Source of the DNA: Anisakis pegreffii
Lineage: Eukaryota > Nematoda > Chromadorea > Rhabditida > Anisakidae
NCBI GenBank assembly: GCA_035041965.1
Contig: JAPYMA010001021.1
Coordinates: forward strand, 1 to 64,000
Length of the DNA stretch: 64,000 nucleotides
Direction of reading: 5' to 3'
Positions 1-13,622 of the stretch are shown piece after piece (position 1 is the stretch's first letter; each line of letters begins with the position of its first letter). Under the pieces are notes generated by a model. That model was not told the DNA's origin and made no database searches. It saw nothing but the letters and a program-made list of their open reading frames with translations. The position numbers and the translations under genes were made by a program.

Positions 1-1787
1 GATTAGATAAGAAGAGGGAGAGTGGGAATGGAATGAGATGCTGGGAAGATGAGATAGCGCAGAGAGCGAAAGAAACAGATAGAGAGTGGGGAGATTTGGT
101 GGAGGAGAGAAAAAGAGAATACAGGGTTCATAGTGAAAGCGCGATGAGAGCGAGAGAGACAGAGAGCTAGAGTTTGGTGATTAATTAATTAGCTTGAGGT
201 GATTTGTAGTAGTAGATGTTTTTCGTTTTCGTTCGTGGAATTGCTTTGGAAGGTTTGAGCGAAGTGTATTTGGTGCCTTGGGCCTTGGTATAAGAGGAGT
301 TACGGGGGGGAACCAGCAGGGACTTTTTTGACAGTTTTACCCCCTCCCTTTATGCCCTTTATCCCCTCTTCCCACTTCCCCACCCGACTTTCCAAGGGGG
401 TGGGTATCCGTTCCGTCTTCCCACCACGGGCAGATTGCTCTCTTCCCTGCGATGAGGTGCCCGACCCCCGGGTTGATACTGCTTCGGGAATCTAGATGAA
501 CTCAATTATGAGGTACTTATTTTGAATTGAATGATTTGTAGGTTAATATTGTGCTGTTGTTGAAGGAAACCTTTTAGGATTATACTTTCTTTATTACTTC
601 GCTATTACTGCCGTGGATATAATAGTAATAATAATAGTAATAATAATAGTAATAATAGTAATAATAATGATAGTAATTGTTAATATAATCGCTTTATTGC
701 CGTGATTATTGATATTTTTGTGTGTCGGTTATTATTCATCGGTAATATTTTTTATGTGGAATGAATATTTTGTGCGGAATTTGAATTTGAGACATTAAGT
801 GTGATCTTAGGAGATTGTATGGATTAAGTGATTTTGATTGGCGATTTTAATCAGTGAGATTGGTGATCAGTGAGTGATCAGTAACAGATCTCTATACAGT
901 GTTTCATGCATTCTATTGACTGCATTCCTGGCTTTTTGCATGAGAATGCCCTTTGACGGAGTTAAGTTAGGAGGCTTTTTTTGCATGAGTAGTCGACAAG
1001 TCAAGCATTCTTTTGTACGAGGGAAATATAATGGGAAATGAGGAGAGTGGACAGACGATAAAGGACATAGAGGCAGAATGAGAAGGATATAGAGGAATGA
1101 AGCTAAGCCCCGCCCCAATCAGAGGCTAGGCCACGCCCACCGCCTGGCCCACAGAGCAACGTTATGCCTGTCTGTTATTTGTGTGGGATATGTATGGTCG
1201 TAAGGGGTTTTCTGGTTGTTTCTCTAATGTTAACGTTGCAATTTGGTGTTTATTTTGATTTAGTATTATTTATTATTATTATTTATTATTATTTATTATT
1301 ATTTATTATTATTGTTTATTATTATTTATTATTGTTATTGTTAATTAATATGATAGTAATTGTAAATTCGGATTCGATTATGAGAGGGATAGAGAACGAA
1401 AACAATGCTGAGGAATAGTAATTAGGGCAAATTTATTTGATCTCGGAAACTGGATAATAATAATAATAATAATAGTTTTGATAGATTCATATCTTGAGTG
1501 GGTTTGGATGGGTGACCGATTTAGTTATTTGGAGATTATTTAATAGTTTATATTGTTTATTGTTATTATTTATGTTATTTATTATGTTATTGTATTTGAA
1601 GTTGATATTGTTGTTGGTGTTATTAATTAGTTGGAAATTAATTAATTAATGATGATTTGGCTGATTTGGATGGAAGATTTGTGTGCGAATGGTTTATTGA
1701 GAGGGTTTAGGTGGTTATTTTGAGTTGTGATTGTTATTATTTGAATGTATAATAATAATGATAATGATATTATTATTATTATTATTA

Positions 1788-1852
<65 letters not shown>

Positions 1853-2183
1853 TGATTTATTGCAGAGAACTAAATTCGACTCACTTCGTAGCGAATTCGG
1901 TCAGAGGATTGCTCTGATCGAATGAAACGATCGCATTGTGTGCAGCAGCATTTCAAAAAATTGAAATTTAAAAAGTGAAATATTTAAATTTGGCGCCGAT
2001 TTTCTTAATCGGCAGCTTAATATTCGTGAACTCGGAGCTAAATACCTGACGAGCGGCGGCTGTTGCTTTATTTATTGGCTGAATCCGAGTTGTTGAACTG
2101 CTGGTGGTATTGGAAGAAGAGGTGAAACAGAGTGGAGGCGGCCGCCTCGTTGTTGTATACAATAATAATTATTATTAATAATT
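1..2183 (+). repeat. Left arm of giant inverted repeat (palindrome)
   Basis: This arm is the near-exact reverse complement of 2184-4570. Position 1 pairs with 4570 and the arm is still paired at the window edge, so the true repeat is longer. It carries (ATT)n microsatellites, a GA-rich stretch at 1-170, a GC-rich block at 300-500 and a GC-box-like stretch at 1105-1150. Short open frames here (for example 1164-1418) reappear mirror-imaged in the other arm. I see no transposase or other recognisable protein. The strand is T+G-rich, opposite to the rest of the window. Confidence 0.93.
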
Positions 2184-2513
2184 ATTTATTAATTATTATT
2201 ATTATTGTATATAACAACGATGCGGGCGCCCGCCTCCGCCCTACCTCTTCTTCCAATACCACCAGCAGTTCAACAACTCGGATTCAGCCAATAAATAAAG
2301 CAACAGCCGCCGCTCGTCAGGTATTTAGCTCCGAGTTCACGAATATTAAGCTGCCGATTAAGAAAATCGGCGCCAAATTTAAATATTTCACTTTTTAAAT
2401 TTCAATTTTTTGAAATGCTGCTGCACACAATGCGATCGTTTCATTCGATCAGAGCAATCCTCTGACCGAATTCGCTACGAAGTGAGTCGAATTTAGTTCT
2501 CTGCAATAAATCA

Positions 2514-2578
<65 letters not shown>

Positions 2579-4570
2579 TAATAATAATAATAATAATTAT
2601 CATTATCATTATTATTATACATTCAAATAATAACAATCACAACTCAAAATAACCACCTAAACCCTCTCAATAAACCATTCGCACACAAATCTTCCATCCA
2701 AATCAGCCAAATCATCATTAATTAATTAATTTCCAACTAATTAATAACAGCAACAACAACAATATCAACTATCAAATAACAATAACAAATAACATAACAT
2801 AATAACAATAAACAATATAAACTACTAAATAATCTCCAAATAACTAAATCGGTCACCCATCCAAACCCACTCAAGATATGAATCTATCAAAACTATTATT
2901 ATTATTATTATTATCCAGTTTCCGAGATCAACTAAATCTGCCCTAATTACTATTCCTCAGCATTGTTTTCGTTCTCTATCCCTCTCATAATCGAATCCGA
3001 ATTTACAATTACTATCATATTAATTAACAATAACAATAATAAATAATAATAAACAATAATAATAAATAATAATAAATAATAATAAACAATAATAATAAAT
3101 AATATTAAATCAAAATAAACACCAAATTGCAACGTTAACATTAGAGAAACAACCAGAAAACCCCTTACGACCATACATATCCCAAACAAATAACAGACAG
3201 GCATAACGTTGCTCTACGGACCCTCCGGTGGGCGTGGCCTAGCCTCCATTTGGGGCGGGGCTTAGCGTCATTCCTCTATATGCTTCTCATTCTGCCTCTA
3301 TGTCCTTTATCGTCTGTCCACCTCTCTGACTCTCCTCATTTCCCGTTATATTTCTCTCGTACAAAAGAATGCTTGACTTGTCGACTACTCATGCAAAAAA
3401 GCCTCCTAACTTAACTCCGTCAAAGGGCATCGTCATGCAAAAAGCCAGGAATGCAGTCAATAGAATGCATGAAACACTGTATAGAGAGCTGTTACTGATC
3501 ACTCACTGATCACCAATTCTCACTGACCAAAATCGCCAGCCAAAATCACTTAATCCATACAATCTCCTAAGATCTGTATAGAGATCTGTTACTGATCACT
3601 CAGTGATCCGTAATTCTCACTGACCGAAATCGCCAGTCAAAATCACTTAATCCATACAATCTCCTAAGATCTGTATAGAGATCTGTTACTGATCACTCAG
3701 TGATCCGTAATTCTCACTGACCGAAATCGCCAGTCAAAATCACTTAATCCATACAATCTCCTAAGATCACACGTAATGTCTCAAATTCAAATTCCATACA
3801 AAATATTCATTCCACATGAAAAATATTACCGATGAATAATGACCGACACACAAAAATATCAATAATCACGGCAATAAAGCGATTATATTAACAATTACTA
3901 TCATTATTATTACTATTATTACTATTATTATTACTATTATTATTACTATTATATCCACGGCAGTAATAGCGAAGTAATAAAGAAAGTATAATCCTAAAAG
4001 GTTTCCTTCAACAACAGCACAATATTAACCTACAAATCATTCAATTCAAAATAAGTACCTCATAATTGAGTTCATCTAGATTCCCGAAGCAGTATCAACC
4101 CGGGGGTCGGGCACCTCATCGCAGGGAAGAGAGCAATCTGCCCGTGGTGGGAAGACGGAACGGATACCCATCCCCTTGGAAAGTCGGGTGGGGAAGTGGG
4201 AAGAGGGGATAAGGGCATAAAGGAGGGGGTAAAACTGTCAAAAAAAGTCCCTGCTGGTTCCCCCCCCGTAACTCCTCTTATACCAAGGCCCAAGGCACCA
4301 AATACACTTCGCTCAAACCTTCCAAAGCAATTCCACGAACGAAAACGAAAAACATCTACTACTACAAATCACCTCAAGCTAATTAATTAATCACCAAACT
4401 CTAGCTCTCTGTCTCTCTCGCTCTCATCGCGCTTTCACTATGAACCCTGTATTCTCTTTTTCTCTCCTCCACCAAATCTCCCCACTCTCTATCTGTTTCT
4501 TTCGCTCTCTGCGCTATCTCATCTTCCCAGCATCTCATTCCATTCCCACTCTCCCTCTTCTTATCTAATC
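2184..4570 (-). repeat. Right arm of giant inverted repeat
   Basis: This is the mirror copy of the left arm. The centre lies in an AT-rich spacer of roughly 50 bases around 2184. The right arm is about 200 bases longer, almost entirely because one 97-base block is present three times here and once in the left arm. Substitutions between the arms are sparse, so the duplication is young or kept similar by gene conversion. No target-site duplication can be checked because the left end is outside the window. Confidence 0.93.
3481..3771 (+). repeat. 97-bp unit, three tandem copies
   Basis: Units begin at 3481, 3578 and 3675. Copies two and three are almost identical to each other and differ from copy one at several places. 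The unit contains TGATCACT palindromic boxes. The left palindrome arm has only one copy (about 800-895), so the amplification happened after the arms formed or was lost from one side. Confidence 0.9.
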
Positions 4571-5801
4571 TAATTTCCCCACAAACCAATCCATCCATCT
4601 CACCTGACGATTAATTAAGATAATAATACCTTTGATGTACCGACTCATTAAACACAAAAACACACACAATATTAATGACATTACATAATAATGCTACTAT
4701 ATCCGATTAAACTAACTATATCGCATAATAAAACATTGCTATAGATACATCTATCTTATCATGCCGACTACCATCCCCACCTCAATTCCATATTCAACCA
4801 ATTCATCAAGCCTAAGCCTCAGCCTCAGCTCGAGCTCATTCCCACTCTCGTACCCACTTCTAAAACTTAGGCCTAACTACGACCATCCATATAAGTGACT
4901 AAACAGCACTCCCATATAGCTAGATAGTACTGCTAAACTCGAGCAAGCAACACGACAGGCTGTCCGAATGAAATAAATTCTTAATCGCCTCGGCTCGCCT
5001 CGCCTCGCCTCAATTCGTCCAGCCCAATAAAACCTAAAAGCTTAATCAACAAACAACAATCCTACCACACCATCCCAAACTATCATCCCGTCCACCCATC
5101 CACCCATCCATCCATCTATCTATCCATCTTCCCGTTTCGAAACGAATACGCTCTAAATCCCGTCGGGAATTCTTTTCTTATACCAGTTGCTCATAAAACA
5201 CACTCACAACCATCCATACACACAACACACAACAGATATATTAACATATCTATCATACAATGCCTCATATCCACATATGGTCACAGTCTTGGGATAAAGT
5301 ATAATTGCCGCCTTAGTGATCATGCCAATCCTAGTGATCATGCCAATCCTAGTGATCATGCTAAATCCAAATCCAATTTCAAACCCACTAATATTACACG
5401 CACAATAAAGCCAACCGACCGATAATTAATTCACTTGTTGCGTTTGTGAGTGTTTTGAATAAATTATAAATTCATAAATTTCATCGTCACCAATGCTGCC
5501 TAAAACTACTGCTGCCTGCGAAGCATCCTCTATCACAGCATTACTTTCACACCACATTAGAGAGATTAAGGGGGGTGTCAGGGGGGGGTATTTCACACTA
5601 CCCGATTTCTAATTTCAGGCTAATTCAGTCCGATTTCAGGTTGAAGCAGCTCACTCTTACGCTTACACTTACTATCAGGCTAGTTCCCAGCGCAAACTAC
5701 GACTCAAGCATAGCCCTGTCCATCACTACCTCCTCAATTAAGTGAAATCTATGAGGTGTCAGTGATTCCCTCAGCAATAAAACAAACCGATCTCATCTTA
5801 C

Positions 5802-5840
<39 letters not shown>

Positions 5841-8800
5841 CATTATTATTATTATTATCATTATCCCTATCAACACTCTCACTACAAATCCCCACCAAAA
5901 TACCCCTATATCCCTTTATATCCTCTCAGTCTAATCTCCCAATTCAATCTAACCTTTACGCATATTATACCCATCATAATTTATACTTCTAACTTTTACT
6001 AACTCACCAAAGCAGTAATAAATAACTGATAACAACAATAATAATAATAAATAATAATAATAATAAATAATATCTAAACACACCCAACAATTACTATCAA
6101 CAACACGAATTCTATCCGCATTATTTATATCCCCGTAAATCTTCCCTACCCAAGCGTCATATTACAGCACTATATCATAGGTAACTTCAAACTGCTATTG
6201 CCCGCAATAAAATTACGTCATAAAGGCATTCGATGCGATATTTATCAGCACATAACAACGATAACAGTAATCATATACAGTACTAAATAACATAAATAGT
6301 AATAATAATAATAAAAGCAATAACAATATACACTAAAAATGACCTTAAATCTCTAAAAATCCCAAAGGACAACGCTTAAAATGTTCCTGCCAAACAAACT
6401 TCTGCACGAAATTCCTCACGATCAGTATCGATCAATCAAAATCAGTTCAATTGCAAAATAAAAGTACAAAGTTGAATTCCTTTGGGATCTTCCTACAACT
6501 CGGATGGATCTCTCTTCACTACACTGTGGGATTTTGCCGTACTTTCAATAATTCCACGCATTCTTACAACAATAATAACACTATCGATTCCATAAACGAA
6601 TACTAACACGACCCTAAACCCGACCTCAAGCCCGACCCCAACCCTAGCCCTGAACTCGACCCTACTTTTTGTCCTGATTTTGAATTACTTCCTCCTCTAC
6701 ATTCCACAGAACCAGCAGACCAGGCAGGTAACCAGCAGGCCCCGCTAACCTTCCCGCATCCAAACCTTCCCGTAATTGACACCTTCCCAACTCAACTTCA
6801 CACCTCTCCATCCCACTACTTTACACCGCCACTCACCTCAACACCTCAACTCCTCAAATTTCAGCACTCATTACACTCCCCACCACCGCACTAATCCAAC
6901 CCTCCACAATCGCACGTCCGTCACTCATCTGCTAACGTCACCTGACGTCTACGCCATCACCGCAATAACAATAGTAATAACAATAATAATATCACTACTA
7001 TTAATAATAACAATACTATATCTACAAAATAGTAACAGTAATAGATCCAAATAAACAGTAATATATCCAGTTGTAAGTTACAATTGTAACATTCGCATTC
7101 TATTTCCTACAGTCAGTAATACGATACCGTATTTGCTCAGGCCATATTTCAAGTGCTATCACTGAATTTCGAACAATTCACCCACTTCAAAACAGCTATG
7201 AGATTAAGTAATTCAATATACCATAAAATTAACTATACATATGATAAATAATGTAACATAATAAATAATATAACACAAAATAATACACTCCAAAGCCTGA
7301 ATTCACTCCCTAATCCCAACCAACTCACCATTTCAATACACCATCAAAGGACCAAACCCGAATGCCTCAAACTCATCTACCTAAACAAATAACAATAACA
7401 ATAACAATAATATATCCACCAAATAATCCACTCATGATATAATCTACCATCTCAAGCGTTATACTACATTAAGCGCCAGTAAAGTAACCAAGTCTTTAGT
7501 CATTTCCGGAGGCCAATCCTATCCCGTGCTACTTGCCCTATCAATATACATAATACCACTCAAAATACTAACTAAAAATACTACTACACAATATTAAAGT
7601 ATATACTAGCAATAAGCCAATATAATAACAACGCCTAATTTCCCACTTCCGAATGCACTCGAACGACCAACAAATTAAAGTAGTCATTTTGCTGTCAACA
7701 TACGGCAAATAATGAACATTCAATATAGTCTTATTGCATTAACCATACCCATATTGCTTGCTGCCCTCCCTCTTTACTTCATCTAATACACTTAAACTTA
7801 CTACATCCTATAAAGTATACCATTTCAGGATCGTTCCAATGCAAATTCTTCAAATCCCTTCCCTATCCTATCGAATCCTTCAAATCCTATCGAAATCCCC
7901 TTTCCCCTCACCAAAAAAAGAGTCAAAAGTCTCTACTGGTCAAAAGAGTCAGCGTGCGGCCAAGCTTTATCAGACCTAAATTCGGCTCAAGTCTTTACCA
8001 AATCAATCACATAGGCAGATCAATCACTTCATCAATCAAGCCAGCTACAATACTAAAGTCAACCAGTCCATCAATACAACATAAACATGTAATCAGCTCA
8101 CTAATCTCATCTCATTTACCTATGCTACTGCTCATTCAGACGTGTATTTGACACATTATCCCAATGAATAACTCACCAATCCACGATACGTTATCGTCAA
8201 CACACCCAAATCCTAATGCATTTTATATGAACCGAACCTTTCAAGCCTTCAAATGCAATCCAACCCAACCAACATAACAATTGTGTCCAACTTAAGCATT
8301 AAGCATTCGCCTGACTTAATCTCAACCTCAACCTCAACCTCAAGCTCAATCCCAAATCCAATCATGACGATCTTAAGCTCAAGCTTAATCCCACATCCGT
8401 GAAGTTGACTTGACAGTACTTGATCACTACGGTAACTAGCCACCGGTTCGATCTGGATTCGCAACGATACGACTTCGCAAAAGCCAACACTAGGTTCCCG
8501 CTATTCGATCTCGATTCGCTGCGATTTCAGCAGCCGGGAGGGACCACAATTCACAGAATTATTTCCACACCTCCAGAATTCTTAAAAAAATTCCTAAATT
8601 ACTCCGGACAGTACCAAATACGTGAACAATCTCCACACTAATTCCCTTCGGCTAACTCTAATTTTGACATTTGACCTTTGTGACCTCAAAATCCATCCAT
8701 CCACCACCTTATGCAGCAAAATCATCTCATTAAAGCAATCGTATCCATCCCTAAACAAGGTCATTCGGGCCTATTTGCTAAGCATTTCAGCGTATTGTCT

Positions 8801-11800
8801 CATCTCATCTCATCCCATCTCACTCAGTTTATATCCCTTTTATTCGAGGCCTTAACAAAGCGCAGGTGTCAAGATCCTTTATGTACACACCCGAACGCAT
8901 GCAAAACACACACACGAACACATAAATATAAACAATCTGCAAACATCATCACTAATGAATTATTATTATTCCACTGTACTTATTAATAAATTAATACGCC
9001 TTCTAATACGGCAGATATTCAAACAACAAAACACATAAAATGAAGACAGACATAAGAAGACATAAGATCAATCCTCCTCATTAAAAGATCCCTCATCCCA
9101 CCTTACTGTCATCGTCTAAATCCTAAACTAATACCCCGCAGAACCTCACCTCATCTCGCAGTATCCCCGTACCCGTAGGGCAGGCTGCAATTCCCTCCCA
9201 TTCCTATCTGGGAAGAAGCAAACGGGTGCAAGGAAAGGGCACAATATTCCGACCGACAATAATTACGCGCACAATAACACTTGGCAACCGGCAACCGGCA
9301 ACCGGGTAACTCAATTCCCGTTCTGGGTAACTGACTGGGTAACCGCTACTACTACTTCAGATTCGCTTTACAGCCCACCAGACCATTGCAACCAACGCAA
9401 TTTGACATCAAATCGAATACGCAACACCAACAGCAGCAATAACACGAAGAAACCAAAACCAATACGAATGAAACCACTACCGCGTTCAACCAACCAATAA
9501 TTAAAAGCGACTCGAATCGAATCGAATGAATCAACCGAACAGAATGCAACGCAAAAAGTGAAATGAAGTGAAATTGTAAAATCAAATCAAATAAAATCAA
9601 CTAAAAGCAACACCCCACCGCTCCACTCCACTCAACTCAACTCCACTCCACACCGCAGCACACGCCAAATGACAACCGACTGCACCGAACAACTGCTTTA
9701 AAAATAAAACATCACTACATCACCCATTCGTCTGTCTAGTCCATTGACCAACCAACCAACAATAATTTTGCCACCAATTCATCACTTTTGTACACTGCAC
9801 TGACTCTGCTTCTTTGTACTCCTCATTAGATCTACAATACAAAATGACATTCCATTCGATTCGATTCGCTCTTTATGGGCAAATGACATACGTACTCTTA
9901 TTGATTGATTGATCGATAGATTGATCTGTAGATAGATAGATAGATATGGGCAGATAGTTTCGAAATTAACAACTAAACACGAGTTTGTTCACATTTTGCA
10001 GAGCAAAAAAAATTGCGCTCGCTTTACTTTTCGAGGGAACATAAAACATAAATTTTGACTTAAATTTAGCGGATTTTAGACAGCACAGGGCTGATCATTT
10101 TAGACAGCACAGGCTAGATCATTTTTCACTTATCTTAAAGAGACTCTCAACGCACACAGGGCAGACAGAATGGAAACATTTTAGAATACTAATAATAATA
10201 ATTCTAAAACAGTAATACTTCCAAGCCATTACTAGTAATACTAACGCCAAAACAATGCCCTCATATGGTCAATTTGATATGGATATGGATGGCACTTGCA
10301 CTTGCACTTAACTCCACAAAAACCTCTTATGATAAATTGCCCTTATCAATCTTATTCATAGTCAAAGTCAGTGATTCGCTAGTTTAGTTCGTTCGACATT
10401 TCGCAGTAAACTTCCTTCGCATTGCTTTTCTTAATAATTGCTGTGTAAAACTATTTTGCATTACTACTACTTATTAATCAGTCCATTTATTACTATTATA
10501 TTACTTATTCCATCTACTCTATCAACATCTCAGAACAGCCATGAAATTATAGAAATCACTATAATAACAATAATAACGATACGCTAGACCAAAATTGGAT
10601 TCTACAAAGGCATACATATGAGAAACTTAAGACATTGCTTCATCAAGTGTTCAAGGAGATAGTTTTTAACAAGGACAGAGGAATAGTGAAGAGAGATCCT
10701 TTTTAATAACAATGGATGAACTAACATTAACAATTCATAACAGCAATAATAATAGATGTATCTTCACAATATATTTAACTAATACGTAATAATAACGATA
10801 ATATTAATAGATATATCTAGATATACTCAACCATACCACCAGATCGTTCTCAGCCTTGCTCGTTGAATCGGAGGCATTCTAATAGGTTCGTATGGCGCCA
10901 TCCTTATGCTCACATCATCCTATTTTTTGCTTTATTCCAATGCAAAATCTCATAATCTACCAGGATTTGAAGCAATAATAAATATAGCAACAACAATAAA
11001 CCTTGCCTAATGCACCTGCTCTCGTTTACCTTCCCTAATCCCCTTTAAATCCGACTAATCGCCTCTAAATCCTCCCTAATCTCCTCTACTATAAAAACAC
11101 AAAACATTCGCATTCACAAATACAATAACGATAATTTGAAGTGACCAATGAGCACTATGCCTTAGCACTATGTCCCAAATTCAAAGGCCATTTAAGGTCC
11201 GAACCGTTCGAGCGCGCTTTTATCGATAACCTTCACCTCACATTACCTTCTCCATACATCCTCTATTAGGCATCAAATAAGCTAATTGAAGACTACTGCT
11301 TGCAAATTCACAAGACACAGCCTGCTCCACCTAACTGACAAGGGAAAAGACGGATGAAATTCCTACGAATCGATGACCTACCCCCTCCCCCCGTAATAAA
11401 ACTAATACTAGTAATAACGTAATAACAACAATGATAATAGAAATCACGACGAGGCGATAATAATAACAATGTTGGCGGGGCTTTTACTGATGTCATGATC
11501 ACATCATAAAGAGACTACCTCAAAGAGCAATAAAATTATCTATTCTCTGATATCAAAATGACCTATTGGCCGCACTCCTTTCGTCTCCATATGATAAAAA
11601 CAAAAGGATAACATACACCGAACATTATCGTCATCATTATAAACCACACAAACAACACTAATAAAAACAACCCCACTAATTAACATAATTATGCCATAGC
11701 CTTGCGCTACTCTATATCAGAACCTCTTCAAGAGTTCAAAGGGCATCCGTATCCCTTCCCTTCTTCTTATTAATTAACGTAATGACCAAATATCACAAAA

Positions 11801-11880
11801 TACACATCATATTCACAAAAAATTCAATACGACAAAATAAAAAACATCAACGATAACACCACTGCATCGTATGGCACTAG
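4571..11880. other. Gene-poor, low-complexity region
   Basis: I find no convincing coding exon here on either strand. The sequence is strongly A+C-rich on the + strand, with (AAT)n runs, CCATCCATC-type repeats, an 18-base tandem unit (three copies, about 5313-5366), a duplicated block at about 10073-10120 and CCTCAA repeats at about 8320-8350. One isolated copy of the dispersed motif (TTACAGCACTATATC) lies at 6162-6176. Short open frames, including one at 8420-8641, show no recognisable protein features. Confidence 0.6.
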
Positions 11881-11888
11881 TCACTTTA

Positions 11889-12060
11889 GGGGGGTCGCGC
11901 GCGCGCGGGCACGCCCACGCTCCCGCCCACTGCGTATCCACTGCGTATCGACTGAACACTCCCGCCGCGCATCGCCTTGGCGGTCGATTCAAAACCGCGC
12001 GCGCGTCCCTCGTATTGCCCGCGAACGTGCCCGTGTCCGCCTCCCCCCCTTCCCCCGCAA
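11889..12060. other. GC-rich island in AT-rich surroundings
   Basis: About 170 bases of sharply higher G+C, with (CG)n runs at both ends, a duplicated GCGTATC unit and CCCGCCC/ACGCCC boxes. Overlapping frames are open in both directions, but their translations look like composition artefacts. It could be a promoter-associated island or a foreign or expanded GC segment. The sequence alone does not decide. Confidence 0.5.
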
Positions 12061-12498
12061 AGTAAAAAATGCCATGCCATGATCGTATAATAAAATCCAT
12101 CGTTATAATAAGTAACAATCACCTTATACATACAAATTGGTCCACACGCCTAATTCCCGTATGAAAACGTTTTGAAAAATCACTTGTCGCTGATGAATTC
12201 GGTTGAATTCCACCAAAAATCTCATCCACCAAACGTCAATTCCATCACAAATATCCTTCTTCGCGACGAAATACCACTTCCATCCAAATAATTCCGTCCC
12301 ATCCAACTAATCCCCATTCCAAGGCACATCGGCAGCAACCACCACTGCGTCAGCATGATCAATACAATTACTAATTTCGATAGATCGATTGCTGATCACA
12401 CCGGATTCCATAAACAACATTACCTGCAATCACATCATCTCTCAATCGATACTGATTGAAACTAAAAATAACCAATCGAAAATCCCACCGATTCACTG

Positions 12499-13551
12499 TT
12501 ATTTTTCTAAAATATTCACGAAAACTAACGTGATCTCATCGTTCAATAATAGCTCCTGATAGGACGGCGGAGGCATCGGAGAGCCGGCGCTACTCGGCGA
12601 GACGTTCGTCTCACAGATACTCCGATATGACGGCACTCGATTTTGTCTACAACGATTATTATTTTTAAATTTACTGATCCCAATAAACATACTGAACATT
12701 CACAACAATAATAATAATAAAGAAACGAATAATAATAATAATAAATAAACGAAAACAATTTCAATTCTAACATCGGTGTTGACACGAAGCTGGTCGTCGT
12801 CTCAGTGGACGCTTCATTGGCGCATTGGATTGCTTCCAGTAAAATTATTATTGAATTTCTGGTATACTTTTGCCTGAATTTACACTCATTATCGATTGAT
12901 TTTGTTGTTCTATCAATATTCACTAGTACTATTAACTTACTTTACTACTATCACATCCCTATTACTATCAAAGAAGTAATCACATAACAATGGCCCTAGT
13001 GACGTCAACATTTGGCTCAACAATTAAAATTCATCCGAGTTAATGAGTTGATCCCTTAATTAACGACGTTTGCGTGTGCAACGCATGAACACCAGATCCA
13101 ACAATGAATTATATGAACAAACAAAAAGAACGACACGTCTACGACAACTAGACTCCAGCGGACAAGTGACCCCACGACATCGTTGTAAGACCCGTTGGCA
13201 CCGTGCCAGTCGCTCTTACAACGATCATTCATCCTCATTCGTACCTCCCCACGCCACCGCGGGTCCACTTGTCCGCCGGCTAGGTTGAACTATCGTCACT
13301 CCACTTGTCACCTGAACACAACAGAACAGAATCTAATTGCTAAATAAATTTTTTCAAAAAAAATTTGAAAAAATGCCAACTTTTTGGTGGAAACTCGTGA
13401 CGCCAACAGGAGGCATCCAATCGAGACACTCATCAGCATGATCACACCAAATAAGAAGGTCATATGATCCTCGGGCACACTCTCAGGCTCGTTCAGATAA
13501 ATTGGCATGCTGACACTGCTTTCTGTCACCTTCATTTCATCATTATTATTA
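12499..13551 (-). CDS. Possible membrane-protein gene with PPxY tail (exons uncertain)
   Basis: The minus strand shows separate open stretches that look like exons. About 13551-13390 encodes a short acidic segment followed by a hydrophobic helix (FLFGVIMLMSVSIGCLLLA). About 13006-12942 could encode a second hydrophobic piece ending at a GTAAG donor. About 12867-12780 follows a TTCAG acceptor. About 12646-12499 encodes a tail with VPSY and PPPSYQELL, then TAA. A multi-spanning protein ending in PPxY motifs resembles the LAPTM4 lysosomal family, whose tails bind Nedd4-type ligases. The similarity is weak and the exon phases are not proven. No start codon is assigned, so this may be a partial gene or a false model. 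Confidence 0.3.
13148..13283. repeat. Imperfect long hairpin / MITE-like inverted repeat
   Basis: The element begins and ends with CTAG. The arms share the block GCGGACAAGTG (right copy inverted), and an inner pair of blocks, CGTTGTAAGA, meets at a nearly uninterrupted centre. It is more GC-rich than its flanks. Its size and terminal symmetry fit a small non-autonomous DNA element or a cruciform-forming sequence. Confidence 0.6.
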
Positions 13552-13590
13552 TTATTATTAAAAATAAACCACAATAAATAAAACCACTAC

Positions 13591-13599
<9 letters not shown>

Positions 13600-13622
<23 letters not shown>

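Noticed and set aside
1164..1418. 84-codon frame repeated mirror-imaged at 2950-3204
   Set aside because: Its translation is mostly ATT-repeat sequence (Ile/Tyr/Leu runs). The duplication is due to the palindrome, not protein conservation.
4072..4293. 73-codon minus frame in the GC-rich part of the right palindrome arm
   Set aside because: No known family, no splice partners, and mirrored in the left arm simply by inversion.
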